NCBI RefSeq assembly: GCF_002270355.1
Contig: NZ_NJFZ01000005.1
Span: forward strand, 372,001 to 436,000
From: Flectobacillus sp. BAB-3569
Lineage (GTDB): Bacteria > Bacteroidota > Bacteroidia > Cytophagales > Spirosomataceae
Reading direction: 5' to 3'
DNA: 64,000 bases
Of the stretch, positions 1-7,860 are shown piece by piece. Under the pieces are notes generated by a model. That model was not told the DNA's origin. It saw only the letters and a program-made list of their open reading frames with translations, and did no database searches. Numbering within the stretch: the first letter of the stretch is position 1; each line of letters opens with the position of its first letter. The translations under genes and the position numbers were made by a program.

Positions 1-807
1 GCTACTTTGGCTTGCACTTTGGTCGCTATCAAATTACATATTCCTGTGGCGCATGTGGAGGCTGGTCTTCGTAGTGGTGACCGCAAAATGCCAGAAGAAC
101 TTAACCGTATTTTGACAGATAGCGTATCCGACTATTTATTTATTACTGAACAATCAGGTATCAACAACCTCAAAAATGAGGGTGTTCCTGACGAAAAAGT
201 GTTTTTTGTAGGAAATGTCATGATTGATTCCTTGGTGCACTATCTGGAAAAAGCACAGCAAACGCCTGTACTTGACGAATTAGGCTTGAGCAAAGATGAA
301 TTTGTCGTAATGACCATGCACCGTCCTGCTAATGTAGACACGGCTGAAGGTCTTTCTTCGATTTTGACAATTATCGAAAATACCGTTCCATTCAAAAAAG
401 TAGTATTCCCAATTCATCCACGCACGGCTAACAACCTCAAAAACTTAGGACTTTGGGATAGACTTCAAGCGATTGAAGGCCTAGTTTTGACAGAACCTCA
501 AGGCTATTTAGAGTTTTTGCAATTGATGCAAAATGCTAGTTTGATTATCACTGATTCAGGAGGTATTCAGGAAGAAACTACCTTTTTGAAAGTACCTTGC
601 TTAACTTTTAGAGATACCACCGAGCGTCCTGTCACTGTAGAACTTGGCACAAATCAGTTATTGGCTGATTTGAATCCTATTACAGTGCATGAAAAATTTG
701 TAGAAATTTTAGAAGGAAAAGCTAAGCAAGGAACAATCCCTCCACTTTGGGATGGGCATACCTCTGAAAGAATTGCAGCTATTTTAGTAGAAAAACTTGG
801 TAAATAA
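1..807 (+). CDS. wecB: UDP-N-acetylglucosamine 2-epimerase (non-hydrolysing), 3' part
   Basis: The gene enters from the left edge, so its start and N-terminal part are outside the window; about 268 codons are visible. The enzyme converts UDP-GlcNAc to UDP-ManNAc in the cytoplasm, a precursor for surface polysaccharides. Seen here are the family signatures HVEAGLRSGDRKMPEELNR near the visible start, MTMHRPANVD (nucleotide-binding region) and ITDSGGIQEE (UDP-binding C-terminal Rossmann half). The frame is intact to a TAA stop and is followed 29 bases later by a strong terminator, so this is the last gene of its transcription unit. The upstream neighbours cannot be seen, so the polysaccharide pathway served is unknown. 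Confidence 0.93.
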   Translation, partial: ATLACTLVAIKLHIPVAHVEAGLRSGDRKMPEELNRILTDSVSDYLFITEQSGINNLKNEGVPDEKVFFVGNVMIDSLVHYLEKAQQTPVLDELGLSKDEFVVMTMHRPANVDTAEGLSSILTIIENTVPFKKVVFPIHPRTANNLKNLGLWDRLQAIEGLVLTEPQGYLEFLQLMQNASLIITDSGGIQEETTFLKVPCLTFRDTTERPVTVELGTNQLLADLNPITVHEKFVEILEGKAKQGTIPPLWDGHTSERIAAILVEKLGK

Positions 808-835
808 ATCGTGACTTCATAGAGACTCCAAAGTC

Positions 836-869
836 AAAACCCTCGAATATCGGCATATTCGAGGGTTTT
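836..869 (+). terminator. Intrinsic terminator after wecB
   Basis: A perfect 15-bp stem (836-850 with 855-869) closes a 4-base loop CGGC and is GC-rich in the middle. The stem ends in TTTT and is followed by CTGTTTT. It lies directly downstream of the wecB stop. Confidence 0.85.
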
Positions 870-998
870 CTGTTTTAGGTATTGGATTTAGACGTATAAT
901 CTTGTACATCATTGTTAAACCTTATCTTTTAAGAATAATCCAAGAACCGAAATTCTCATTTTTAGTTGTCCAACAATCTAATTTGAACACTTTTAGTC

Positions 999-1208
999 AT
1001 GAAAAAATTATTGATGATTGCCGCTATTTTTAGCTTTACTTTAGGTACTACATTGGCTCAAGATGTTCCTACTAAAAAAGGAAAAAGAGAATGGAAAGCC
1101 GATTCAACAGGTCGTCAAAGAGGTCCTCGTGGCGACGGACAAGGACGTCCAAAGCGTGATTCTTTGATTCGTAAAGAAGGAAAAAGAACTCCAAGACCGA
1201 ACAACTAA
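999..1208 (+). CDS. Small exported, strongly basic protein of unknown function
   Basis: This 69-residue protein starts with a clear signal peptide (MKKLLMIAAIFSFTLGTTLA, cleavage expected just before QDVPTKK). The mature part, about 48 residues, is very rich in Lys, Arg, Gly and Pro with repeated RxxGPRG/GRPKRD-like pieces and looks intrinsically disordered. No enzymatic motif is visible. The gene stands alone between the wecB terminator and a repeat element. An extracytoplasmic polycation could bind nucleic acid or polysaccharide, but that is inference. Codon use looks like its neighbours and the signal peptide is convincing, so I take it as a real gene although no family is recognised. Confidence 0.7.
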   Translation: MKKLLMIAAIFSFTLGTTLAQDVPTKKGKREWKADSTGRQRGPRGDGQGRPKRDSLIRKEGKRTPRPNN

Positions 1209-1214
1209 ATTAAC

Positions 1215-1426
1215 ATGAGTCATCCCTAGTTTAGGGAATGAGTGATTGAGCGAATGAGTGATTATGTTAAAATTTTTATTCTAGCCGTAGAGACGCAATG
1301 ATTGCATCTTAAGTCATTCATATCTAGCATGTTAGTGTCAAAAAAGGGGGCGGAAAATATTTTCCGACCCCTTTTTTAATGAAAATTTGGAGAATAACCC
1401 CAATCTTAAAATTCGGGATGACTCAT
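1215..1426. repeat. Composite MITE-like repeat, copy G1 (convergent intergenic)
   Basis: A 212-bp element bounded by perfect 12-bp inverted repeats (ATGAGTCATCCC at 1215-1226, GGGATGACTCAT at 1415-1426). Inside, in order: a GAGTGATTGAG-type tail, a small hairpin AGACGCAAT-G-ATTGCaTCT (1291-1309), TATCTAGCATG, and a terminator-like hairpin (1341-1376). The same modules in the same or inverted order occur at 6066-6313, 13818-13994 and 45423-45575. It fills the gap between two convergent genes. No coding capacity is seen. Confidence 0.75.
1341..1376. terminator. Bidirectional terminator-like hairpin inside repeat G1
   Basis: A-run, then GGGG, a G/A mismatch, CGGAAAAT, and the complementary arm with CCCC and a T-run. 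It can end transcription from the small exported-protein gene on the left and from the TPR gene on the right. Confidence 0.7.
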
Positions 1427-1454
1427 TTTGAGTATTAACATTAAGTATTATTTC

Positions 1455-3572
1455 CTATTTTAATGGAATACCTCGTACAGTCAGGAAGCTAATAGCATTA
1501 GAATCGCCACGCGCTACAGCTCTTTGCATTGCTTTTACTCCATTCGGAATATCGCCATGCTGACCGTATTCTAAGCCTATGTTGTAGTAAAAACTTCCAT
1601 CTTTGGCATCCATTTGGGCGCCTTGTTCCCAAATCTTGATAGCATCTTGCCATTTGCCTTGGGTTTTATAGGCTACACCCAAATTTTTGTAAGCAGTCAT
1701 GGCTTTTTTATCCACTTTTAAAGCTTTTTGTAGCACTTCAATTTCCTTTTCATGGTTGCCCTGATGGTTGTATATCGTAGAGATATTGACATAAGGGTCG
1801 GCAAATTTTGGATCTAGCGACAAGGCTTTTTCATAATATTTTCGTCCTTCTACTTCATCACCTTTTTTGCACAAAGCCAAACCCATGATATTGTTGGCAA
1901 ACTGGTTTTTGTTGTCAGATTTATCCAAAGCAATTTGGCTTTCGGCAATTGCCTTGTCGTATTCTCCTGTATAGAAATAAGCTCCTCCAAGCATCCAATG
2001 AAGGTTTTTCATTTCCTCAGGCTTTAATTTCAAGGCAGCTTCAAAGTTTTCTACCGTAAGCTTATATTTCTTTTCATCAAAGTAAATTTGTCCCAAAGCA
2101 GTATGTACATCCGCCGTTTTGAAATTAGTCTTATGCGTTTCTTCAAAATAGAATTTTGCTTTTTCATTATCTTTTTTCAAAAACCAATACCAACCCAAGT
2201 TACTTGTAACCATCGGGTCGTTAGGATATTTCTCAAAAACAGGTGTAAATAGCGTAAGCGTATCTTTCCACTTGGTAGACTGGCGGAAAGACAAAAAGGT
2301 AAATGCCAATAACACAATGGTGGCTATACTCGGAAACGCTTTGTTGGTGGAGGCTTTTTGATAGAGGTAATTGGCAAACAAACCTATCAACATCAATGGA
2401 CCAATAGATGACACATAAAAATAACGGTCGGCCATCAACGCACTACCTACAGGCAATACTTGCGAAACAGGAAATATTACGATTAAAAAATATAATCCTC
2501 CCCACCAGACCAGTTTGTTGCGACGACCCAAAAAATACACCAAAAGAGCGATAACAATAATACCTGCAAACGAAGAATAATAAGAACTAGGAATCACGCC
2601 TGTTGGCTTTTGTGGATATGGATAAAACGCCAACATATTGGCAGGAATAAGCATTTTGAGCCAGTAAGTGAGCATTCCATAATTTATCATAAAAAAGCGC
2701 TCTCCAAGCGAATATGACGAACTAATGACCTTTGTGGCATTGGCACCAGCTTCACTTTGTGCTTTGATGGAAATCAAACCAAAAATGAGTGATATTAGAA
2801 AAAACGGCGCTTTTTCAATACCTATTTGAATCAGATTACGACGATTTAATAAGAAGTAATCAGTCAATAAAAATACAACTGGTAAAATTACAGCCATACC
2901 TTTCGAGAAACACGAAAGAACAAACAAGATTAAAGCAAACCAAAGATGCTTGTTATTCCATTGGGTTTTTCCTGATTCTTCAAGGGCATCGCTATATTTG
3001 AGATACTGTCTAAAAGAAAGCAATAGGAATAAGGTATAAAGGACGTCTTTTCGCTCTGCTGCCCACACTACCGATTCCACGTGTAATGGGTGAATCGCAA
3101 AAAGAACCGCCGTAACTGCCCCTACTAAAAAGTTTTTGCTCAGTTTTTCTATAACCTTAAATACCAAAATGCTATTTAGTACGTGGATAATGGTATTGTT
3201 GAGGTGATATACCCAAGCTGTATCTTTCACGAGAGTATACTCCAAATAATAGGTAAGCATAGTCAATGGATGCCAGTTACCTAAATAAAAATCACTAATA
3301 AGCTTATAAAAATTATCAAACGAAACCTTGCGAAGGTCTTCGTCATTGACAATATAAAACATATCATCCCATACAAATCCATTCTGAAAGCCTGGTAGAT
3401 AGGCGACAAAAGTGGCTCCTATGATGATACCCAAAAGCATTTTGAAATTACGAGGTGTATTTTCGATTGGCGGCGCGATAAAGTTGACGGTTGAGGCGGA
3501 TTTTGTTGACTGAGTTTCCACAGATTTGGCGCTCTGAGGTTTTACAGTACTCGAAGGTTTACTCTTTGCCAT
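1455..3572 (-). CDS. TMTC-like membrane glycosyltransferase with C-terminal TPR repeats
   Basis: A 705-residue protein. Residues 1-40 are Ser/Lys/Gln-rich and cytoplasmic; about 45-450 form many membrane helices; about 450-700 carry at least six tetratricopeptide units (for example LGWYWFLKKDNEKAKFYFEE and LGVAYKTQGKWQDAIKIWEQ). The membrane half has the loop motifs typical of the PMT/DUF1736 fold: WDDMFYIVND, GNWHPLTMLTYYLEY and HPLHVESVVWAAERKDVLY. Members of this architecture resemble eukaryotic O-mannosyltransferase TMTC proteins and are predicted to move lipid-linked sugars onto periplasmic acceptors; the bacterial substrate is not known. The gene is monocistronic in appearance. Start ATG at 3572 gives the full N-terminus. 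Confidence 0.85.
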   Translation of the reverse strand: MAKSKPSSTVKPQSAKSVETQSTKSASTVNFIAPPIENTPRNFKMLLGIIIGATFVAYLPGFQNGFVWDDMFYIVNDEDLRKVSFDNFYKLISDFYLGNWHPLTMLTYYLEYTLVKDTAWVYHLNNTIIHVLNSILVFKVIEKLSKNFLVGAVTAVLFAIHPLHVESVVWAAERKDVLYTLFLLLSFRQYLKYSDALEESGKTQWNNKHLWFALILFVLSCFSKGMAVILPVVFLLTDYFLLNRRNLIQIGIEKAPFFLISLIFGLISIKAQSEAGANATKVISSSYSLGERFFMINYGMLTYWLKMLIPANMLAFYPYPQKPTGVIPSSYYSSFAGIIVIALLVYFLGRRNKLVWWGGLYFLIVIFPVSQVLPVGSALMADRYFYVSSIGPLMLIGLFANYLYQKASTNKAFPSIATIVLLAFTFLSFRQSTKWKDTLTLFTPVFEKYPNDPMVTSNLGWYWFLKKDNEKAKFYFEETHKTNFKTADVHTALGQIYFDEKKYKLTVENFEAALKLKPEEMKNLHWMLGGAYFYTGEYDKAIAESQIALDKSDNKNQFANNIMGLALCKKGDEVEGRKYYEKALSLDPKFADPYVNISTIYNHQGNHEKEIEVLQKALKVDKKAMTAYKNLGVAYKTQGKWQDAIKIWEQGAQMDAKDGSFYYNIGLEYGQHGDIPNGVKAMQRAVARGDSNAISFLTVRGIPLK

Positions 3573-3988
3573 GAATAATTGATTAATTGAATTGCTACTA
3601 GCTAATTGCGTATTAGTAAAATTAATTACTCATCAAAAATTGTGCGAGAAATTGCCATTATTTATTTCAAGAATAGTAAATGACATTGAATACTACCTCA
3701 TTTTGACCATTAAAAAAGCACTGGTATATAAAACCAGTGCTTTTAAGTACTTCGCTCGAAATAATTCCAATCATTAATACTTTTGGGAGTGTGCCTCTCT
3801 AAAGTGATATATCTAATTATTGTTTTGTAAATGAATAACTACTTGAAAAGGTTAAAAGGGATAGACCACAAAGTATTGTTCCATTCCATACCGCTATTAT
3901 TTACTGTAAATCAACTACTTAATTGCCATATATACGAAGAAGTAATTCTTATAGATTGCTTAGTATTGATACTTTTAGAAAGTATCTT
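3573..3988. other. Gene-free stretch between two minus-strand genes
   Basis: It holds a minus-strand terminator (3714-3744) and a short hairpin GATACTTT-TAG-AAAGTATC (3968-3986) immediately after the crotonase stop. The promoter of the TPR gene should lie in 3573-3713, but no consensus TAnnTTTG was found. The remainder is plain AT-rich sequence. Confidence 0.6.
3714..3744 (-). terminator. Intrinsic terminator downstream of crotonase gene
   Basis: A perfect 12-bp stem AAAAGCACTGGT / ACCAGTGCTTTT with a 7-base loop. On the minus strand the 3' arm runs into a T-rich tail, so it can stop transcripts from the enoyl-CoA hydratase gene before the TPR gene. Confidence 0.75.
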
Positions 3989-4750
3989 TTAAACCTTGCG
4001 CAAGGCCTGTTTGGTAAACTCGCTTAAAACCAATTTTCCACTTATTTCTGCTCTTTCATACAGTAAGGTATCCCAGTGAGCTGTATCCTGCCACAAGATT
4101 TTTTTTAGTTCTTGTAAGCCTTCTGGATTATAAGTAGCTAACTGCTCGGTCATTCGTGCTATAGCTTCATCCATTTCGGCTATGGTTTCGTGTACTTCAT
4201 AAAACAGTCCTTGCTCAAAAGCCCATTGTGCCGAATAAAATTCGGTAGGTTTTAAGGACATTTTGGAAAATGAGGAAAGTCCAATTTTACGGCTCACGGC
4301 GGGTTCAATAACAGCAGGAATAATTCCGATATGGAGTTCGCTTAGTTTGATACTTGCCGCCTGAGTTGCAAAGCAATAATCGGTAGCAGCAGCCAAACCA
4401 ACGCCTCCGCCAACAGCCTTGCCTTGCACGCGACCGATGATAATTTTCGAAGATTTTCGACAAGCATTAATCACTTTGGCAAAACCACTAAAAAATATTT
4501 TACCATCTTCCAAATTATCAATGGCGAGTAACTGATTAAAATCTGCTCCCGAACAAAAAGTTCTCTCTCCGCCACTTTGCAAAATAATGATTTGCACTTT
4601 AGAATCTTCTGCCAATTTTTCTATGGCATTTGCTAAATCTTCCAAAAGTACAATTGGCATTGCATTGGTTGGCGGATGTGAAAAAGTGAGCGTTACAACA
4701 CCCGAAGAGGCAATAGAAATATCAAGGTTTGTTGATGAAGAATTTTGCAT
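3989..4750 (-). CDS. Enoyl-CoA hydratase/isomerase family protein (methylglutaconyl-CoA hydratase-like)
   Basis: A 253-residue crotonase-fold protein, normal length for the family. The oxyanion-hole/CoA region reads GGERTFCSGADF and the second signature is GKAVGGGVGLAAATDYCFAT followed by LSELHIGIIPAVIEP. The GGGVGL...LSE..LGIIPA pattern resembles LiuC-type methylglutaconyl-CoA hydratases of leucine breakdown. As there, the first of the two classic catalytic Glu positions is Gly, while the second (in LSEL) is kept. It is divergent from an acyl-CoA dehydrogenase, which fits branched-chain or fatty acyl-CoA oxidation. The exact substrate is inference; generic crotonase is secure. Confidence 0.85.
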   Translation of the reverse strand: MQNSSSTNLDISIASSGVVTLTFSHPPTNAMPIVLLEDLANAIEKLAEDSKVQIIILQSGGERTFCSGADFNQLLAIDNLEDGKIFFSGFAKVINACRKSSKIIIGRVQGKAVGGGVGLAAATDYCFATQAASIKLSELHIGIIPAVIEPAVSRKIGLSSFSKMSLKPTEFYSAQWAFEQGLFYEVHETIAEMDEAIARMTEQLATYNPEGLQELKKILWQDTAHWDTLLYERAEISGKLVLSEFTKQALRKV

Positions 4751-4922
4751 AATTAAAATATTTTTAGAAATTTCAGGACTTTTTCATCAAAATATCGTCT
4801 TTAGTTCGTTATCTTGTTAATATAAAGATGATAAAAAATCGATAAACCTAATAGTCTTTGAATACTTTTTATAGACTATTTAATTGAAAATTATACTTCA
4901 TCAACAAACCTTTAACTATAAA

Positions 4923-6065
4923 ATGTACAATTCAAAAAATGATTTAGTCCGCCTTGCGGCCAAAGAATTTGCCGAGCGCCATATCCTTCCACACGTGATG
5001 GAATGGGACGAAGCACAACACTTCCCTATCGACCTAATGCACCAATTAGGGCAACAAGGTTTTCTGGGAGTTCTAGTACCTGAACAATACGGAGGCTCAG
5101 GTTTGGGCTATCAAGAGTATGTGAGCATCATTGAAGAAATCGCCCAAGTGTGTGGCTCAATTGGTCTCTCGGTGGCAGCGCACAACTCACTTTGTACCAA
5201 TCATATTCTACAGTTTGGGAGCGAAGAACAAAAACAAACTTATCTTCCCAAATTAGCTTCTGGCGAATGGATTGGTGCTTGGGGCTTAACCGAACCTAAT
5301 ACAGGTTCAGATTCTGCACGTATGACCTGCGTGGCACGTCGGGACGGTGATGAATATGTGCTCAATGGCTCCAAATGTTGGATTACGCATGGAAAATCAG
5401 GAAATGTTGTGGTAATTATGGCACGTACTGGCGAGCTAGGTGCCAAAAATAATGCGACAGCCTTTATTGTAGAAAGAGGAAACCCTGGTTTAAAATTTGG
5501 GAAAAAAGAAAATAAACTCGGTATGCGTGCCTCCGAAACTGCCGAAGTAATTTTAGAAGACTGTCGAATTCCTGTATCTGCTCGTTTGGGCGAAGAAGGC
5601 GATGGGTTCAAACAAGCCATGAAAATTTTGGACGGGGGACGTATCTCCATTGCAGCTTTGTCACTAGGGATTGCCAAAGGTGCTTTGGCCGCAGCCGCAA
5701 AATATGCACAAGAACGTCAACAATTTGGACAGGCGATTGTACAGTTTCAAGGAATCAGTTTCAAATTGGCTGATATGGCTACCAAAGTTCATGCTGCCGA
5801 GCTGATGACTCGCCATGCAGCCGAACTCAAAATGGAAGGAACAAGCATGACCAAAGAAGCCGCTATGGCTAAATATTATGCCTCTGAAATTGCGGTAGAA
5901 GTATCTACTGATGCAGTCCAAATCTTCGGAGGATATGGCTATACCAAAGATTTTCCAGTAGAAAAATTCTATCGTGATGCCAAACTTTGTACCATCGGAG
6001 AAGGTACTTCTGAAATCCAAAAAATCGTTATCACACGAGAGTTTTTGAAGGACTATCCTTTGTGA
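4923..6065 (+). CDS. Acyl-CoA dehydrogenase
   Basis: An FAD-dependent dehydrogenase that puts the alpha-beta double bond into acyl-CoA thioesters and passes electrons to ETF. I chose ATG at 4923 (MYNSKNDLV) because it gives 380 residues, the standard family length; an upstream in-frame TTG adds 13 unlikely residues. Signatures: GAWGLTEPNTGSDSARM (FAD/substrate contact), GLKFGKKENKLGMRAS, ARQQFGQ-like AQERQQFGQAI, and FGGYGYTKDFPVEKFYRDAK followed by IGEGTSEIQ, whose Glu is the usual catalytic base position. It is divergent from a LiuC-like crotonase 172 bases away, suggesting shared control and a role in short or branched acyl-CoA breakdown. Confidence 0.92.
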   Translation: MYNSKNDLVRLAAKEFAERHILPHVMEWDEAQHFPIDLMHQLGQQGFLGVLVPEQYGGSGLGYQEYVSIIEEIAQVCGSIGLSVAAHNSLCTNHILQFGSEEQKQTYLPKLASGEWIGAWGLTEPNTGSDSARMTCVARRDGDEYVLNGSKCWITHGKSGNVVVIMARTGELGAKNNATAFIVERGNPGLKFGKKENKLGMRASETAEVILEDCRIPVSARLGEEGDGFKQAMKILDGGRISIAALSLGIAKGALAAAAKYAQERQQFGQAIVQFQGISFKLADMATKVHAAELMTRHAAELKMEGTSMTKEAAMAKYYASEIAVEVSTDAVQIFGGYGYTKDFPVEKFYRDAKLCTIGEGTSEIQKIVITREFLKDYPL

Positions 6066-6313
6066 TTGAGTGATTGGGTGGGTTGTGATTTAGTGATTAT
6101 TTTTAATAGGTATTTTACTAGTAGAGACGCAATACTTTGCGTCTAAAGAGGTATTCCTCTAAAATATAACATCAAAATGGCGGTCGAAATTAGTTTTTCG
6201 ACCGCCATTTTTGATTAGTAGTCAATAAATGACTAATATTTGAGTGCTTTTTTCCAAATAGGGTACGACTTAAGTCGCAACCTATTTGGAAAATCACTCA
6301 TTCACAATTCACT
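6066..6313. repeat. Composite repeat, copy G2 (convergent intergenic)
   Basis: Modules match G1: GTGATTGAGTGATTG tail at the left end, hairpin AGACGCAA-TACT-TTGCGTCT (6124-6143), then a long hairpin with ATCAAAATGGCGGTCGAA (6171-6188) facing its complement (6197-6215). A second hairpin follows, TTTTCCAAATAGG (6250-6262) with CCTATTTGGAAAA (6281-6293), holding the palindrome CGACTTAAGTCG. An inverted CACTCATTCAC tail ends the element just before the kinase stop. The two flanking genes converge on it. Confidence 0.72.
6171..6215. terminator. Bidirectional terminator-like hairpin in repeat G2
   Basis: An 18-bp stem with one bulged T, GC-rich core GGCGGTCG / CGACCGCC, A-run on the left and T-run on the right. 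It serves the acyl-CoA dehydrogenase transcript and, read the other way, the kinase transcript. Confidence 0.72.
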
Positions 6314-6319
6314 CAATTA

Positions 6320-7606
6320 CTAAATATTCTTTACCTGCGGAAAAAACAAGCAAAACTCGCTGCCTTCGCCTAGTTTACTTTTGAGTTCAACTTTTCCTTT
6401 ATGTCCTTCTACCATTTCTTTGACATAATACAATCCTAAGCCAAAGCCTTTCACATTGTGGACATCGCCTGTGTGTACCCTAAAAAATTTATTGAAGATG
6501 TATTTTTGATCACGCTCCGAAATACCAATTCCGTTATCGCGAATACTGATTACTACATCATTCCCTTGGTTATAAGTACTAATTTTTACTCTTGGAATAA
6601 TCTCACAATACTTTAGCCCATTATCAATCAAATTGTGGATAACATTGCTGATATGGAGCTTATCAGCTTTAATAATCGCTGAACTTGCTTGTAAATCAAG
6701 CAATAATTCACCTTTTCTTTCTTTAAAAATTGGCTCGCAGTTGATACTCAAATCTTCTAATAGTTCATGAACATCTATTTCTTCCAGATTCAACTTATCT
6801 ATTTTTTGGTCGATATTGGCTGTTTGAAGAACTGTATCTACATTCTTTTTGAGTCGTGAGGCTTCTTTTCTAATAATAGACGCATAGCTTAGTAATCGCT
6901 CTGGCGTATTGATAATTTCAGGTTTCATCAACACTTCGGACGAAATAGAAATAGTAGAAATAGGCGTTTTGAACTCATGGGTCATATTGTTGATAAAATC
7001 ATTCTGAATTTCAGAAAGACGCTTTTGTTTAAAAATCACCATGAGCGCATACACGAAGAAAGCCATTACCACCAAAAGGATGGTCGATGAAATAAACCAG
7101 TTATCCAAATCGCCCAATAGAAAGAATTTTTTATCAGGAAAATACACCCCAAAATAGTAATTATGGATATTGAGATCTGGAAAACGATAATGTGCCGTGG
7201 AATCGCTTCTATCGCAGTTTTCAGAGTGACAAACAAAAGATTTGTAATTGATTCTGTCGCTTAAACAATCATAAATCCCGTATTCAAAATTGAGACGAAT
7301 ATCACTTCTGGCAAACTCCTGCTTTAGGAATTCTTCCAATACTTTTGCGTTGATAGTATCATTGGTCTGTACGGTGTAATAGTTCGAGGTTACACGCTCG
7401 ACGGGCTGCAAAAGCTTATTATTGGGGTTGTGGTTAAAATCAAGGATACGACGACTTACCACTCTTAGAGCGGAAGTCACACGCTGGTCAAAATCTCGGT
7501 CTTGGATATTATAAGCCTGCTTAAACCAAAAATATTGGATTACAATAACGCCAGCCATTAGCAAGATTGACAGCGCAACAAATATGCGTAAGGTCTTTGA
7601 ATTCAT
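6320..7606 (-). CDS. Membrane sensor histidine kinase, orphan
   Basis: A 428-residue two-component kinase. Transmembrane segments lie at about 7-27 and 172-194, flanking a roughly 145-residue extracytoplasmic sensor with several Cys residues (YDCLSD, VCHSENCD). The dimerisation/phosphoacceptor box NNMTHEFKTPIS places His at 210. The ATP-binding domain shows an N box (IHNLIDNGLKY), G1 (DNGIGIS), F box (KYIFNKFFRV) and G2 (KGFGLGLYYVK). No response regulator gene is adjacent; the next gene upstream is separated by repeat A1 and belongs to another unit, so the partner is unknown. Related Bacteroidota kinases usually sit beside an OmpR-type regulator, which makes the isolation notable. Confidence 0.9.
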   Translation of the reverse strand: MNSKTLRIFVALSILLMAGVIVIQYFWFKQAYNIQDRDFDQRVTSALRVVSRRILDFNHNPNNKLLQPVERVTSNYYTVQTNDTINAKVLEEFLKQEFARSDIRLNFEYGIYDCLSDRINYKSFVCHSENCDRSDSTAHYRFPDLNIHNYYFGVYFPDKKFFLLGDLDNWFISSTILLVVMAFFVYALMVIFKQKRLSEIQNDFINNMTHEFKTPISTISISSEVLMKPEIINTPERLLSYASIIRKEASRLKKNVDTVLQTANIDQKIDKLNLEEIDVHELLEDLSINCEPIFKERKGELLLDLQASSAIIKADKLHISNVIHNLIDNGLKYCEIIPRVKISTYNQGNDVVISIRDNGIGISERDQKYIFNKFFRVHTGDVHNVKGFGLGLYYVKEMVEGHKGKVELKSKLGEGSEFCLFFPQVKNI

Positions 7607-7710
7607 AGTTCAAAATTAACGTTTATCGCCTACAAGTTCGTATCCTTTAACATTTCATTAACAGCGGTGAGCTTTTGCTAAAGGCTGAACAATACCAAAA
7701 TAATATTTTT

Positions 7711-7816
7711 AGGCACAAGGCAACAGGCACAAGGCAAAGAGTGTTAAAATGTTTTTAACGACCACGGACAAGCATTTTTCCCATAGCCCACCGCCGAAAG
7801 CCGATACCTGAAAGCT
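7711..7816 (-). repeat. Dispersed repeat family A, copy A1 (reverse orientation)
   Basis: The reverse complement contains CAGGTATCGGCTTTCGGCGG, then TTAAAAACATTTTAACACTC and GCCTTGTGCCTG-type words, nearly identical to 12871-12977 and similar to 26824-26917. On its right lies TTTATTTTGCGTACTAAC (7835-7852), a flank also found beside the other copies. It fills the gap between the kinase start and the HD-Pnk stop and has no coding potential. Confidence 0.75.
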
Positions 7817-7860
7817 TAAAGCACAATCTTAAACTTTATTTTGCGTACTAACTTAATGAT

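Noticed and set aside
3592-3777. 61-codon plus-strand frame beside the TPR gene start
   Set aside because: It runs through the minus-strand terminator hairpin and has non-protein-like composition.
5240-6020. Open frames antisense to the acyl-CoA dehydrogenase
   Set aside because: Shadow frames; the plus-strand gene has all the family motifs.
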